A DNA stretch of 64,000 nt from Burkholderiaceae bacterium (GTDB lineage: Bacteria; Pseudomonadota; Gammaproteobacteria; Burkholderiales; Burkholderiaceae_C): positions 992,001 to 1,056,000 of the forward strand of contig JAHCKM010000003.1 of NCBI GenBank assembly GCA_026125795.1, read 5' to 3'. Position numbers and translations under genes: made by a program. The notes beneath the pieces were generated by a model. It did not search any database, was not told the origin of the DNA, and saw nothing but the letters and a program-made list of their open reading frames with translations. Positions 1 through 13,763 of this stretch are shown here, in pieces; position 1 is the stretch's first letter; every line of letters begins with the position of its first letter.

Positions 1-250
1 GGCCCCGCCGGCGCAGGAAACGGCGCAGCGGCAGCGTGGAAAGGTCCGACGCCGCCAGTCCGGGAAACACCAGCACCGGGTGGCCGTCGCCTGGCGGCAG
101 CCGGCTCAGCCAAGGCGCGGCGGCCAGCAACGCGGCGGCCTCCCACGGCGCGCGCGCTTCCATCAGCATCAGCAAAGGGCCAGGGGCCCGCGCCTGATCG
201 GGGGCCGAATTCGGTGTCGAGAACGTTGCGGCTTGGTCTTGGGCCTTCAT
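1..250 (-). CDS. alpha/beta hydrolase, C-terminus beyond the window
   Basis: About 83 residues are readable from an ATG at 250 to the left edge. The fragment has a short polar N-terminus, then a segment with GHPVLVFPGLAASD followed by a basic LRRFLRR stretch. The strand-Pro-Gly-Leu pattern is what I expect at the first core strand and oxyanion-hole loop of small esterase or lipase-like alpha/beta hydrolases. The nucleophile elbow, acid and His lie outside the window, so activity and substrate cannot be judged. The gene follows gmhB on the same strand after 82 bases, so it may be the tail of the heptose operon. The family call rests on pattern recognition alone. Confidence 0.6.
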   Translation of the reverse strand, partial: MKAQDQAATFSTPNSAPDQARAPGPLLMLMEARAPWEAAALLAAAPWLSRLPPGDGHPVLVFPGLAASDLSTLPLRRFLRRRG

Positions 251-332
251 GCCGGGCGCCGGTGGCGCTGTTTCCGAGAATCGCGACGGCCCATGTTACC
301 CACGCGATGCAGAGCCGACTGGAGGGCCTTCC

Positions 333-914
333 CTAGCCTGCCCCCCGTCTGTGGTCTTGGCCAGACACCCATGCGCGGGCGAATGCGGCCAGGTCGTCGT
401 ACACCGCATCGGCATGCCGGCTGTCGCCCGGCTCGAGCGCGTGGCCGCTTCTCACCAGCACGCAGTGGCCCACGCCGGCAGCCCGACCCGCCTGCACGTC
501 GCTCAGGCGATCGCCGACGATCACGCTGGCCGACAGGTCGAGCGAAAGCTCGCGTGCCGCTTGCAGCAACATGCCAGGTCCCGGTTTGCGGCAATCGCAC
601 GCCCGTCGATAGGCGTGCACGGCCGCATCGGGCAGATGCGGGCAGTGCAGCACCGCATCGAGCTGCACGCCGATTGCGGCCAGCTGCGCACGCAAGTGCG
701 TGGTGAAGCGTTCGTAGTCGTCGATCGAATACAGTCCGCGCGCCAGACCGCTCTGGTTGGTCACGACCACCAGGCGCCAACCCGCCGCCTGCAAGCGCGC
801 CATCGCCTCGTCGCTGCCGGGAATGAAGCGGAACTGCTCCACCTTGTGCACGTAGCCGAAATCGACGTTGATCACGCCGTCGCGGTCGAGGAACACGGCG
901 CGCTGTCGCGTCAC
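333..914 (-). CDS. gmhB: D-glycero-beta-D-manno-heptose-1,7-bisphosphate 7-phosphatase
   Basis: Cytoplasmic HAD-superfamily phosphatase that removes the 7-phosphate from heptose bisphosphate, the third step toward ADP-heptose for the LPS inner core. The 193 residues match the family length. The HAD motif I LDRDG (residues 9-13) carries the nucleophile and acid Asp, TNQSG follows at motif II, and GDRLSDVQAG forms the C-terminal metal site. The zinc loop is present as CPH at 91-93 and CDC at 106-108. It starts 8 bases after hldC on the same strand, so co-transcription is likely. The heptose genes on both sides support the assignment over histidinol phosphatase, the closest relative. Confidence 0.93.
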   Translation of the reverse strand: MTRQRAVFLDRDGVINVDFGYVHKVEQFRFIPGSDEAMARLQAAGWRLVVVTNQSGLARGLYSIDDYERFTTHLRAQLAAIGVQLDAVLHCPHLPDAAVHAYRRACDCRKPGPGMLLQAARELSLDLSASVIVGDRLSDVQAGRAAGVGHCVLVRSGHALEPGDSRHADAVYDDLAAFARAWVSGQDHRRGAG

Positions 915-922
915 GGCGTGTG

Positions 923-1435
923 TCAGGCTTTGCGGATGCGCTGGACCAGCCGCGTCGTGGAGTAGCCGTCGACGAACGGCAGCGCGACCGCCCGACCGCC
1001 CCAGCTGCGCACCAGCGCGGCTTCGCGCAGCCGATCGACGTCGTAGTCGCCGCCCTTCACGTACACGTCAGGACGGATGCGCTCGATCAGCTCGCAAGGC
1101 GTCGGCTCGTCGAACAGCGCGACATGGTCCACCGATTGCAGCGCCGCGACCACCAGCGCGCGGTCCAGCTCGTTGTTCAACGGCCGGCCGGGCCCCTTGC
1201 CGAGCGCGCGCGCCGACGCGTCGCTGTTGACCGCCACCAGCAGCGCGGCACCAAGCGCACGCGCCTGTGCCAGGTAGCTCACGTGCCCGCGGTGCAGCAC
1301 GTCGAACACGCCGTTGGTGAACACCAAGGGCCGCGTCCAGTCGCGCTTGGCGTCGAGCGCGGTGCGGTTCAGGAACTTGGGCGATTCGGCTGGCGGCACA
1401 ATGCGCGGACCTGTTCGTTTCGATCGAGTCGGCAT
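923..1435 (-). CDS. hldC: D-glycero-beta-D-manno-heptose 1-phosphate adenylyltransferase (HldC/RfaE2 type)
   Basis: Nucleotidyltransferase that joins AMP to heptose 1-phosphate to give ADP-D,D-heptose. NGVFDVLHRGHV holds the HxGH adenylylation signature (HRGH, residues 48-51), and VYVKGGDY with a C-terminal STTRLVQRI segment completes the cytidylyltransferase-like fold. It corresponds to the C-terminal half of E. coli HldE. Here the kinase half is a separate gene at 2998-3945. I chose ATG 1435, giving 170 residues; ATG 1477 would add 14 residues and run into the coding start of gmhA on the other strand. At 1435 the two opposite start codons share one base. Confidence 0.9.
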   Translation of the reverse strand: MPTRSKRTGPRIVPPAESPKFLNRTALDAKRDWTRPLVFTNGVFDVLHRGHVSYLAQARALGAALLVAVNSDASARALGKGPGRPLNNELDRALVVAALQSVDHVALFDEPTPCELIERIRPDVYVKGGDYDVDRLREAALVRSWGGRAVALPFVDGYSTTRLVQRIRKA

Positions 1436-2001
1436 TGAGTCTACCGTTTGACGATCACTTGGCCGAGCACCGGGCATTGTTCGCGCAGCTCGACGCGCTC
1501 GCGCCCGACGTACAGCGTGCGGCGGCGTTGATCGCCGCGGCGTTGCGCAACGGCGGCAAGGTCATGTTCTGCGGCAACGGCGGTTCGGCCGCCGACAGCC
1601 AGCATCTCGCGTCGGAGCTCACCGGTCGGTTTGTCGATGACCGGCGCCCGCTGGCCGCGCTGGCCCTGTCGACCGACAGCTCGGCGCTGACCTGCATTGC
1701 CAACGACTATGCGTTCGACCAGGTGTTCGAGCGCCAGCTGCGCGGCCTGGGTCGGGCCGGCGACGTGCTGGTGGCGATCTCGACTTCAGGGCGCTCGCCC
1801 AACGTACAGCGTGCGGCCAGCGCGGCGCGCGAGCTGGGCATCGGCGTGGTGGGGCTGCTCGGTCGCGACGGTGGGCCGATCAAGGGATTGAGCGACGTCG
1901 CGATCGTCGTGCCGAGCCCGACCACCGCCCGCATCCAGGAAGCGCACATCTTCATCGGCCACACGCTGTGCGCGCTGGTCGAGGAGTCGCTGGGCCTGTG
2001 A
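1435..2001 (+). CDS. gmhA: phosphoheptose (sedoheptulose 7-phosphate) isomerase
   Basis: SIS-domain isomerase converting sedoheptulose 7-phosphate to D-glycero-D-manno-heptose 7-phosphate, the first step of the ADP-heptose pathway. The SIS core has CGNGGSAADSQHLASEL (His57 and Glu61 match zinc ligands of the family), STSGRSPN for the phosphate, and IQEAHIFIGH with the remaining Gln and His ligands. The length of 188 residues is normal. The start is TTG; no earlier start is open in this frame, and FDDHLAEHR is family-like, so the rare codon is accepted. It is the only heptose gene on the plus strand. It is divergent from hldC and ends one base before the hldD stop. Confidence 0.92.
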   Translation: MSLPFDDHLAEHRALFAQLDALAPDVQRAAALIAAALRNGGKVMFCGNGGSAADSQHLASELTGRFVDDRRPLAALALSTDSSALTCIANDYAFDQVFERQLRGLGRAGDVLVAISTSGRSPNVQRAASAARELGIGVVGLLGRDGGPIKGLSDVAIVVPSPTTARIQEAHIFIGHTLCALVEESLGL

Positions 2002-2002
2002 A

Positions 2003-3001
2003 TCAATCCGCCGGCTGCGCGGCCAGCCAGTCGACGTAGCGCCGCACGCCGGTGGCCACGTCGATGAAGGCGTGGTCGCAGCCCGCGGCGCGCAATGCCG
2101 TCAGGTCGGCCTGCGTGAAGCACTGGTACTTGCCGACCAGTGCCTGAGGAAAGTCGACGTACTCGACCAGGCGCTGCGCCACCATCTGATCCAGCGGCAG
2201 CGCGGCCTCGCCGGCGCGCACGCGCCATGCGTTGACCACCGCATGCGCCACGTCGTTGAACGGCTGGGCACGGCCGGTGCCCACGTTGAACACGCCCTTG
2301 ACGCTGCCGTGCGCCAGAAACCACAGGTTCACAGCCACGACGTCGTCGACGTGGATGAAGTCTCTTAGCTGCCCGCCGGGACCATAACCGCCGTAGGCGC
2401 CGAACAGCCGCACGCGCCCTTCCGCCCGGAACTGCGTGCTGTGATGGAACGCCACCGACGCCATGCGTGCCTTGTGCTGCTCGTGCGGCCCGTACACGTT
2501 GAAGTAGCGCAGGCCGACAACCTGCGCGCTGGCCCCCTTGAGCATGCGCCGCACCACCTGATCGGCGAGCAGCTTGGAGTAGCCATAGACGTTGAGCGGA
2601 CGCTCGTGCTCGGGTGCCTCGCGAAACACCGTGCTGCCGCCGTACACCGCGGCCGACGACGCGTAGATCAGCCGCGTGCCGCGCGCCTGGCAGGCATCGA
2701 GCAGGTCCTTGGTGCAGCGGTAGTTGAGCGCCATCATCAACTGCCCGTTGTGCTCCATGGTGTCGGAGCAAGCGCCCTGGTGCAGCACGGCATCGAGCGG
2801 GCCGAAGTCACCGCGCGCAAAGCGCATGTAGAACTCGCTGCGGTCGAAGTAGTCGGCGATGCGTGCGTCGCGCAGGTTGCGGTGCTTGGCCCCGTGCGTC
2901 AGGTCGTCGACCGCGATGATGTCGTCGATGCCGATGGCATTGAGCCCGCGCAGCAGGTTGGCGCCGATCATGCCCGCCGCGCCGGTGACGGCCACTTTCA
3001 T
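2003..3001 (-). CDS. hldD: ADP-L-glycero-D-manno-heptose 6-epimerase
   Basis: NADP-dependent SDR epimerase that turns ADP-D,D-heptose into the L,D form used by heptosyltransferases. The Rossmann motif GAAGMIG is at residues 7-13, [10 protein letters not shown] provides the catalytic Ser region (about 115-116), and YGYSK gives the Tyr139/Lys143 pair. [13 protein letters not shown] is characteristic of HldD within the extended SDRs. The 332 residues match family length. Its ATG overlaps the TGA of the upstream kinase gene (ATGA), which implies translational coupling. Confidence 0.96.
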   Translation of the reverse strand: MKVAVTGAAGMIGANLLRGLNAIGIDDIIAVDDLTHGAKHRNLRDARIADYFDRSEFYMRFARGDFGPLDAVLHQGACSDTMEHNGQLMMALNYRCTKDLLDACQARGTRLIYASSAAVYGGSTVFREAPEHERPLNVYGYSKLLADQVVRRMLKGASAQVVGLRYFNVYGPHEQHKARMASVAFHHSTQFRAEGRVRLFGAYGGYGPGGQLRDFIHVDDVVAVNLWFLAHGSVKGVFNVGTGRAQPFNDVAHAVVNAWRVRAGEAALPLDQMVAQRLVEYVDFPQALVGKYQCFTQADLTALRAAGCDHAFIDVATGVRRYVDWLAAQPAD

Positions 3002-3945
3002 GGCTGCGGCTCCGCACCGAACAGCTCGTCGTACGCGACGCTCGCCGTGCCGAACCGGCTGACGACGATGCCGGCCGCGCGGTTGGCGATCGGCACCGCA
3101 TCGCGCGCCGACAGGCCGGCCGCAAGCATCGCGGCCATCGTCGCGATCACGGTGTCGCCCGCGCCGGTCACGTCGAACACCTGGCGGGCCTGTGCCGGCA
3201 CGTGCAGCGCGCCCTGTGCATCGAACAGCGTCATGCCTTCCTCTGCGCGCGTGAGCAGCAGGTTGTCAATGTGCGTGTCGCGGCGCAGTCGCGCGGCCAT
3301 TGCGGCCAGCTCCGCCTCGTCGTGCCACGGCGCCATGGCCTGCGCCAGCTCGTTGCGGTTGGGCGTGATCACGCTGGCGCCGGCATAACGCGAGAAGTCG
3401 CGGCCCTTCGGATCCACCAGCACCGGCTTGCCGGCCGTGCGCGCCAGCTCGATCATGCGGCCGATGTGCGCGAGGCCGCCCTTGCCGTAGTCGGAGAACA
3501 GCACCGCGTCGTGCGCGGTCAGCACGCGTTCGAAGTCGCCGAGCATCTGCGCCAGCAGCTCGTGATCGGGGCGGTTCTCGAAGTCGACGCGCAACAGCTG
3601 CTGCGAGCGGCCGACCACGCGCAGCTTGATCGTCGTGCGCAGCGCGGCATCCTGCCCGAGTACGCGCCCGACGCCCTCGCGCTCCAGCAGCCGCACGATG
3701 GCGCGCGCCGGCTCGTCGTCGCCCATCACGGTCAGCAGCGTGGCCTGCGCGCCGAGATGCCGCACGTTGAGCGCCACGTTGGCGGCGCCGCCGAGCCGCT
3801 CTTCCTCGCGCTGCACCAGCACCACCGGCACCGGCGCCTCGGGGGAGATGCGCTCGACCGCGCCGAACCAATAGCGGTCGAGCATGGCGTCGCCGACCAC
3901 CAGCACGCGGGCCGCGGCCAGGCGCTTGCGTTCGATCGTCATCAT
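2998..3945 (-). CDS. hldA: D-glycero-beta-D-manno-heptose-7-phosphate kinase (HldA/RfaE1 type)
   Basis: PfkB-family kinase that phosphorylates heptose 7-phosphate at C1. N-terminal GGAANVALN (residues 52-60) is the first PfkB signature, and DVTGAGDT (258-265) carries the anion hole and catalytic Asp264. The 315 residues equal the N-terminal half of fused HldE, ending before any nucleotidyltransferase domain. Start ATG 3945 is chosen because it forms an ATGA overlap with the stop of the glycosyltransferase gene; a second Met follows at once. With hldC, gmhA, gmhB and hldD nearby, the sugar substrate is well supported. Confidence 0.93.
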   Translation of the reverse strand: MMTIERKRLAAARVLVVGDAMLDRYWFGAVERISPEAPVPVVLVQREEERLGGAANVALNVRHLGAQATLLTVMGDDEPARAIVRLLEREGVGRVLGQDAALRTTIKLRVVGRSQQLLRVDFENRPDHELLAQMLGDFERVLTAHDAVLFSDYGKGGLAHIGRMIELARTAGKPVLVDPKGRDFSRYAGASVITPNRNELAQAMAPWHDEAELAAMAARLRRDTHIDNLLLTRAEEGMTLFDAQGALHVPAQARQVFDVTGAGDTVIATMAAMLAAGLSARDAVPIANRAAGIVVSRFGTASVAYDELFGAEPQP

Positions 3946-5057
3946 GCCGTGGTGATCATGCCTGAAGGCGCAGCGATGGAGCGCGGCCGCAGCGCGCGCC
4001 ATGCCTGCAGCACCGCATCGACGCTCAGGCTCATCACCTCGGCGCCGAACGTCATGGCTCGCGGCCCGAGCACCTGCACGTTGTCGCTCGGCGGGCGCGG
4101 CCGCCAGCGCTGCCATCCGGCCTCGCCATACAACACCACCAGCGGGCAATCCATCGCGCCGGCGATGTGCGCGGGTCCGGTGTCCACCGAGATCATGCTG
4201 TGTGCGCAAGCGGTGAGGCCGACCACGCGTTGCAGCGTGGGTTGCATCGCGGCCACGTTGACGATGCGTGTGCGCGCCGGCGGCGTGCCGGCTGCATCGA
4301 CGATCTCCTGCACCAGGCCGCTCTCGCGCGACGAACCGCAGACCAGCGCGGCGGCATCGGGCAACTCGGCCAGCAGCGCGCGGATCACCGCACCCCAGCG
4401 CTCGGCCGGCCAGTGCTTGTCGTGTCTTGCGGTGCCGATGCGGCCGCGCTTGTGCGTCTTCTTGTGGCCGGGCTGCAGCAGCACCAAGCGGTGCGTCGCC
4501 AAGCCGTGCTGCTCAAGCCACGTTTGTGTCTGTGCGTGCCACTCGGGCGGTACGTGCAGGCGCGGGCGCGGCGCCACCGGGGGTTTGTGCGCCGGGCCGG
4601 GCACCGCCGCGGCATCGAGTTGCGCCACGTCGAGCCACCAGTCGGCCCAGTGGGCCTCGTTGCCGGGCCAGTGTTTCCAGGCGCGCACCAGGTGGTCTTC
4701 GGGCAACCCGGCTTCCTGCACGATGCGCTCGGCGTGCGCGTCGGGATCACACAGGTAGATCGGGCCGCGGTGCGCGCGCAGCCATCGGCGCGCGGCCCAG
4801 CGCGACGGCATCAGCCAGAACGGGGCACGCCGGCTGTACACGAGCCGCAGTTCCGACACGGCCGGGTCGGCCTGCAGCAACAGCGGCGTCCACACACCCG
4901 ACGCCAGCAGATGCACCGGCTTGCCGTAGCGACGCCACAGCGACTCGAGCAGCACGGTCAACAGCACCAGGTCGCCGACCGCGGGAAAGCGCATCACCAC
5001 CGGCGCGTCAGGATCGGCGGTGTGCGAGGAATGCAGGTCTGGCAACGAGATCGGCAT
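3942..5057 (-). CDS. glycosyltransferase family 9 (heptosyltransferase-like)
   Basis: Predicted GT-B transferase acting at the inner face of the cytoplasmic membrane, probably adding heptose to the LPS core. Visible features are an N-terminal VVMRFPAVGDLVLLTVLLES segment like the GDxxLxTP start of GT9 enzymes, a central LLQPGHKK region, and C-terminal SVDTGPAHIAGAMDCPLVVLYG, the GT9 sugar-nucleotide signature. The 371 residues fit the family. Position at the head of the hldA-hldD run with a 4-base overlap argues for heptosyl transfer, but WaaC, WaaF and WaaQ types cannot be separated from motifs alone. Confidence 0.85.
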   Translation of the reverse strand: MPISLPDLHSSHTADPDAPVVMRFPAVGDLVLLTVLLESLWRRYGKPVHLLASGVWTPLLLQADPAVSELRLVYSRRAPFWLMPSRWAARRWLRAHRGPIYLCDPDAHAERIVQEAGLPEDHLVRAWKHWPGNEAHWADWWLDVAQLDAAAVPGPAHKPPVAPRPRLHVPPEWHAQTQTWLEQHGLATHRLVLLQPGHKKTHKRGRIGTARHDKHWPAERWGAVIRALLAELPDAAALVCGSSRESGLVQEIVDAAGTPPARTRIVNVAAMQPTLQRVVGLTACAHSMISVDTGPAHIAGAMDCPLVVLYGEAGWQRWRPRPPSDNVQVLGPRAMTFGAEVMSLSVDAVLQAWRALRPRSIAAPSGMITTA

Positions 5058-5075
5058 GCGGTGCGGCGCCGCAGT

Positions 5076-5984
5076 CTAGCCTTGAGGTGCCAGCGCGCTG
5101 AGGCGTGCGCGCAACGCCAGCAGTTCGTTGCCGATCAGCGCGGCAAGCACCAGCGTGCCGCCGGTGAGCGCGGCCTGGCTCGGTGCCTCGCCAGCGCCGA
5201 GCCAGGCCCAGGCGACGCCGAAGATCACCTCGAGCAGCGCCAGCAGCGCGATCTCCGGACCCGGCAACACGCGCGTCAGCCACACCGCCAGCAGGCACGG
5301 GATCGCCAGCTGCACGAAGCCGAGCAGCGCGAGCAGGCCCAGGTCGTGGCCCGATGCGCGCAGCGGCCAGGCCAGCGGCAGCGTGGCCAATGCGGACAAC
5401 ACCGCGCCGATCCACACCGCCGGCAGCATGTCGTGCGACGGCTCGTCCGGGTCGGCGTTGCCGTGCGAGATGTGCTGCAGCAAGGTCCAGTTGGCCGCGC
5501 CTGCCAGCGGCACCGCGAGCGCGACCGCCATGCCGGCCAGCGCGCCCGAGCCGAGCTGCATCTCGCGGCCGAACATCCAGGCGATGCCGACGCCGGCCAG
5601 CGCGATCGCCACCCAGGTGCGCCGCGGCAGTCGATGGTGCAGCACGATGCGCGCGAAGATCGCCGTGACGAGCGGCGCGATGGCCAGCGTGACCAACACG
5701 TTGGCCACCGAGGTCAGCGTGATCGCGACCATGAACGCGGTGAACATCACCGACCAGCACAGGCCCGACACCCACAACGGCCAGCGCCCGCGCCGGACCT
5801 CGCGCCACCAGGCCGCGCCGCGCATCGCCGACAGCGCCACCGTCAGAGCCAGCACGGTGAACCCACTGCGCCAGAACGTGACCTCGAACGCTCGCGCCGC
5901 TTCCAGATGCCGCGTGACCACGCCTGCGATGCTCCACATCAGCGTGACGAGGACCATCAGGAACACAGCCTTGGTGTGGCTCAT
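5076..5984 (-). CDS. EamA/DMT-family transporter
   Basis: Inner-membrane protein of 302 residues with ten predicted hydrophobic helices in two repeats, the arrangement of drug/metabolite transporters. The first EamA repeat begins with AVFLMVLVTLMWSIAGVV and the second around AVALAVPLAGAANWTLL; a loop rich in Asp, Glu and Pro (NADPDEPSHDM) separates later helices. Start ATG 5984 places the first helix directly at the N-terminus; an upstream extension would read repeat sequence. The substrate is unknown. The gene lies 18 bases upstream of the glycosyltransferase gene on the same strand, so it may be the first gene of the heptose operon. Confidence 0.85.
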   Translation of the reverse strand: MSHTKAVFLMVLVTLMWSIAGVVTRHLEAARAFEVTFWRSGFTVLALTVALSAMRGAAWWREVRRGRWPLWVSGLCWSVMFTAFMVAITLTSVANVLVTLAIAPLVTAIFARIVLHHRLPRRTWVAIALAGVGIAWMFGREMQLGSGALAGMAVALAVPLAGAANWTLLQHISHGNADPDEPSHDMLPAVWIGAVLSALATLPLAWPLRASGHDLGLLALLGFVQLAIPCLLAVWLTRVLPGPEIALLALLEVIFGVAWAWLGAGEAPSQAALTGGTLVLAALIGNELLALRARLSALAPQG

Positions 5985-6113
5985 TGCTGTCTGGGTTTCG
6001 AGGGCCGCGCAGCGGCCCGGGCGCCTGTCAGGCTGGAGCCCCCGCTCGGAGGAGGCTCGGGGGAGCAAACGCCACGGCGAAGCCGAAGGCCTTCGCCTGC
6101 GCAAACCCGGCAG
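5985..6113. repeat. intergenic GC palindromic repeat (copy 1)
   Basis: The 129 bases between typA and the EamA gene contain a module with GAGCCCCCG near 6036 and CTCGGGGGAG near 6056, able to pair with each other, then a GGCGAAG/CTTCGCC inverted pair near 6076-6098. C-run/G-run modules of this kind recur in the window. No T-tract follows, so I do not call it a terminator. No coding potential is seen. Confidence 0.6.
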
Positions 6114-7939
<1,826 letters not shown>

Positions 7940-7943
<4 letters not shown>

Positions 7944-8872
7944 ACGGATTCGGATTCAGCAACGATCGTCGCTTGCACTTCGAGGGGACTCAACAATCGG
8001 TCGGCGATCAGCTCGCCGGCGCTGATGTGGGCGCTGCCGAGAAACGCATGCGGCTCGCTGCCGTACACACGCACCGCAGCGGCGTCGGCGCCATCGATGC
8101 GGCGGCGCAGGCCCGTCAGGAAGCGCCCGGCTTCCTCGGATGGCAGACGCACGGCGGGCCACTCGGCGAGCAGACAGTCGGTCGGCTTCAGCCGCGTGTC
8201 GCGGGCGGCTGCTTCCATCGCATCGAGCGCATCGAGCGTGATGGCATCACGCAGGTCGAGCCGACCCGCGGCGGTTCGGCGCAGCGCCGACAGGTGCGCG
8301 CCGCACTCGAGCGCCTGCCCGATGTCGTCGGCCAGCGCACGGATGTACGTGCCCTTGCTGCACGAGACGTCGAGCACCAGCTCGGCGCCGTGCCACGACA
8401 CCACGTCGATGCGGTGGATCGTCACGCGGCGCGGCTCGCGCGCCACCTCGACGCCGGCGCGTGCGTAGTCGTACAGCGCCTTGCCATCCTTCTTCAGCGC
8501 CGAGTGCATCGGCGGCACCTGCTCGATGGCGCCGATGAAACGTTGCAGCGCCGCGTCGATCGTGGCGCGATCCACGCTGATGCTGCGGCGTTCGATCACC
8601 GGGGTCTCGCGGTCGCCCGACGCGGTGCGCTCGCCGAGCGCGAGCGTGGCGCGGTAGCACTTGTCGGCGTCGAGGCAGGCTTGCGCGAACTTGGTGGCGG
8701 CGCCGAAGCACAGCGGCAGCAGCCCGCTGGCCAGCGGGTCGAGCGTGCCGGTGTGTCCGGCCTTCTCGGCGCGCAGCAGCCGCTTGGCGCGCTGCAAAGC
8801 CTGGTTGCTCGTCATGCCGACCGGCTTGTCGAGCAGCAGCACGCCATGCACGGCGCGGCGTTGTGCCTTCAC
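7940..8872 (-). CDS. truB: tRNA pseudouridine-55 synthase
   Basis: Modifies U55 in the T-loop of elongator tRNAs. [13 protein letters not shown] opens the catalytic domain and [15 protein letters not shown] carries the catalytic Asp; [10 protein letters not shown] is a further TruB signature near the substrate. The 310 residues end in a small PUA-like region. The start is GTG at 8872, inferred from the GTGA overlap with the rbfA stop and from the family start [10 protein letters not shown]; a longer reading would copy antisense rbfA sequence. The infB-rbfA-truB order is conserved in proteobacteria. Confidence 0.96.
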
Positions 8873-9240
8873 GAGCCGTCCTCGCCGGAGCGGCCTTGAT
8901 TGGCCTTGCGGATCAGCGCGTTCAGATCGGCCGCTCGCTCGGTGGTCTTGTCGAAGTGGAAGTGCAGCGTCGGCACGGTGTGGATGGCCAGACGCTTGAA
9001 CAGGCCGTTGCGCAGCCAGCCGGCCGCCTCGTTGAGACCGGCCTCGCAAGCCACCGGGTCACCGACCAGCAGCGAGAAGTACACCTGCGCATGCGCATAG
9101 TCCGGCGAGACCTCCACGCTGTTGAGGGTGACCATGCCGATGCGCGGATCCTTCAGCTCGCGGATCAGCTCGGCCAGATCACGCTGGATCTGGTCGGCGA
9201 CGCGAAAGCTGCGGTTGGGGATCGACTTCTTGTGGCGCAT
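8869..9240 (-). CDS. rbfA: 30S ribosome-binding factor A
   Basis: Small KH-like factor for late 30S maturation and 16S rRNA 5' end processing. The 123 residues show [20 protein letters not shown] at the N-terminus, [26 protein letters not shown] across the central strands, and the conserved PTLHFHFD near the end. ATG 9240 (MRHKK) is preferred over ATG 9252, which adds four residues lying closer to the repeat upstream. It sits between infB and truB as in most Gram-negatives. Unlike E. coli, 118 bases of repeat-bearing DNA separate it from infB. Confidence 0.95.
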   Translation of the reverse strand: MRHKKSIPNRSFRVADQIQRDLAELIRELKDPRIGMVTLNSVEVSPDYAHAQVYFSLLVGDPVACEAGLNEAAGWLRNGLFKRLAIHTVPTLHFHFDKTTERAADLNALIRKANQGRSGEDGS

Positions 9241-9254
9241 GAAACCTACCAATC

Positions 9255-9358
9255 AACCCCGCTCCAGCGGGGCTTCCCCAAGGTCACGCGCAGATCCGGC
9301 TCCGCCGGTCTGCTGCGTGAGCCCCCTCGGGGGGCAGCGACCGGAGGGAGCGTGGGGG
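9255..9358 (-). repeat. intergenic palindromic repeat after infB (copy 2)
   Basis: Read on the minus strand, the module starts at the infB stop codon: CCCCCACGCTCCCTCC, then CGCTGCCCCCCGAGGGGGCT, then smaller hairpins including AGCCCCGCTGGAGCGGGGTT next to rbfA. The order matches copies after lptF, the UPF0114 gene and the DUF58 gene. It could slow exonucleases or attenuate transcription between infB and rbfA, but there is no T-tract. Confidence 0.7.
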
Positions 9359-12208
<2,850 letters not shown>

Positions 12209-12258
12209 GTTGAGGGTGTTCCTTGGCGTCGGTGTGTGGTCAATGCTCGTCGGGCGCG

Positions 12259-13737
12259 TCAGGTGCTGAACCAGTGTTCGCGTGCCTTCATGATCAGCGT
12301 CTTGGCCGGCTCGTCGGCGAGACCGGTCAGCTCCTGCAGCTCGTCGACCGCGAGGTCGGCGAGGTCGTCGCGCGTGTTGACGCCGCCTTCGGCCAGCTTG
12401 CCGATCAGCTCGGGCGTCAGGCCTTCGAGGTCCTTCAGGTCCTGCGACACTTCTTCGACGCGCTCCTCGCGCGCGATCTCCATCGTCAGCAGCGCATCCT
12501 TGGCGCGGGTGCGCAGCTCGTTGATGGTGTCTTCGTCGAACGACTCGATCTCCAGCATCTCCTGCAGCGGCACGTAGGCGATCTCCTCCAGGCTGTTGAA
12601 GCCCTCGGCGATCAGGATGTTGGCAACCTCTTCGTCGACGTCGAGCTTCTCGACGAACAGCTTCCTGACCGAATCGGACTCCTGTGCCTGCTTGGACGCC
12701 GACTCCTCGGCGGTCATGATGTTGATGCGCCAGCCGGTCAGCTCGGAGGCCAGGCGCACGTTCTGCCCGCCGCGGCCGATGGCGATGGCCAGGTTCTCCT
12801 CGTCGACCACCACGTCCATCGCGTGCTTTTCCTCGTCGACGACGATCGACTGCACGTTGGCCGGGGCGAGCGCGCCGATGACAAATTGGGCCGGATCCTC
12901 CGACCACAAGACGATGTCGACCCGCTCGCCGGCGAGCTCGTTGGTCACCGCGTTGACGCGCGAGCCGCGCACGCCCACACAGGTGCCGATCGGATCGACG
13001 CGCTTATCGTGCGACTGCACGGCGATCTTGGCGCGCGAGCCGGCGTCGCGCGCGCAGCTCTTGATCTCGAGCAGGCCCTGCTCGATCTCGGGCACCTCCT
13101 GCGCGAACAGCTCCATCATGAACTGCGGCGCCGAGCGCGACAGCATGATCTGCGCGCCGCGCGCGGTGGGATCCACGCCCAGGATCACGGCGCGCACGCG
13201 GTCGCCGGTGCGCAGGTTCTCCTTGGCGATCATCTCGCTGCGCTTCAGGCGCCCTTCGACCCGGCCCGATTCGACGATGAGGTCGCCCTTGTCGGCGCGC
13301 TTGACAGTGCCCACGAAGATCTTGTCGCCGCGCGACATGAAGTCGTTGAGCAGCTGCTCGCGCTCGGCGTCGCGGATCTTCTGCAGGATCACCTGCTTGG
13401 CGGCCTGCGCGCCGATGCGGCCGATCGGCACCGAGTCGATCGGCTCCTCGATGTGGTCGTCGACCTCGATGTCGGGGATCTGCTCCTTGGCCTCGAACAG
13501 CAGGATCTCGGCGTCGGGGATCTGCAGGCCGGCCTCGTCGGGCACCACGTGCCAGCGGCGGAAGGTTTCATAGTCGCCGGTGTCGCGGTCCACCGCGACG
13601 CGGATGTCGACCTCGCCGCCGTGTAGCTTCTTGGTGGCCTGGGCGAGCGCGGCCTCGACTGCGCCGAAGACGACATCGCGCTCGACGCTCTTCTCGCGCG
13701 AGATCGCGTCGACCAGCATCAGCATTTCCCGGTTCAT
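12259..13737 (-). CDS. nusA: transcription termination/antitermination factor NusA
   Basis: RNA polymerase-binding elongation factor. The order is NTD (residues 1 to about 130), S1 domain ([18 protein letters not shown]), tandem KH domains (ending with [14 protein letters not shown]), and two C-terminal acidic helix-hairpin-helix repeats as in E. coli. I start at MNREM (ATG 13737), the near-universal NusA N-terminus. A GTG at 13767 overlapping the rimP stop would add ten residues and cannot be fully excluded. NusA is often autoregulatory, which is relevant to the leader hairpin upstream of rimP. Confidence 0.97.
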   Translation of the reverse strand: MNREMLMLVDAISREKSVERDVVFGAVEAALAQATKKLHGGEVDIRVAVDRDTGDYETFRRWHVVPDEAGLQIPDAEILLFEAKEQIPDIEVDDHIEEPIDSVPIGRIGAQAAKQVILQKIRDAEREQLLNDFMSRGDKIFVGTVKRADKGDLIVESGRVEGRLKRSEMIAKENLRTGDRVRAVILGVDPTARGAQIMLSRSAPQFMMELFAQEVPEIEQGLLEIKSCARDAGSRAKIAVQSHDKRVDPIGTCVGVRGSRVNAVTNELAGERVDIVLWSEDPAQFVIGALAPANVQSIVVDEEKHAMDVVVDEENLAIAIGRGGQNVRLASELTGWRINIMTAEESASKQAQESDSVRKLFVEKLDVDEEVANILIAEGFNSLEEIAYVPLQEMLEIESFDEDTINELRTRAKDALLTMEIAREERVEEVSQDLKDLEGLTPELIGKLAEGGVNTRDDLADLAVDELQELTGLADEPAKTLIMKAREHWFST

Positions 13738-13763
13738 TGCTTCCGATCGCCTTTCTTCGACTT

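Noticed and set aside
12209-12907. Upstream extension of the infB frame through the nusA C-terminus
   Set aside because: The added sequence is an out-of-frame reading of nus[10 protein letters not shown] at 12208 is the canonical IF-2 start.
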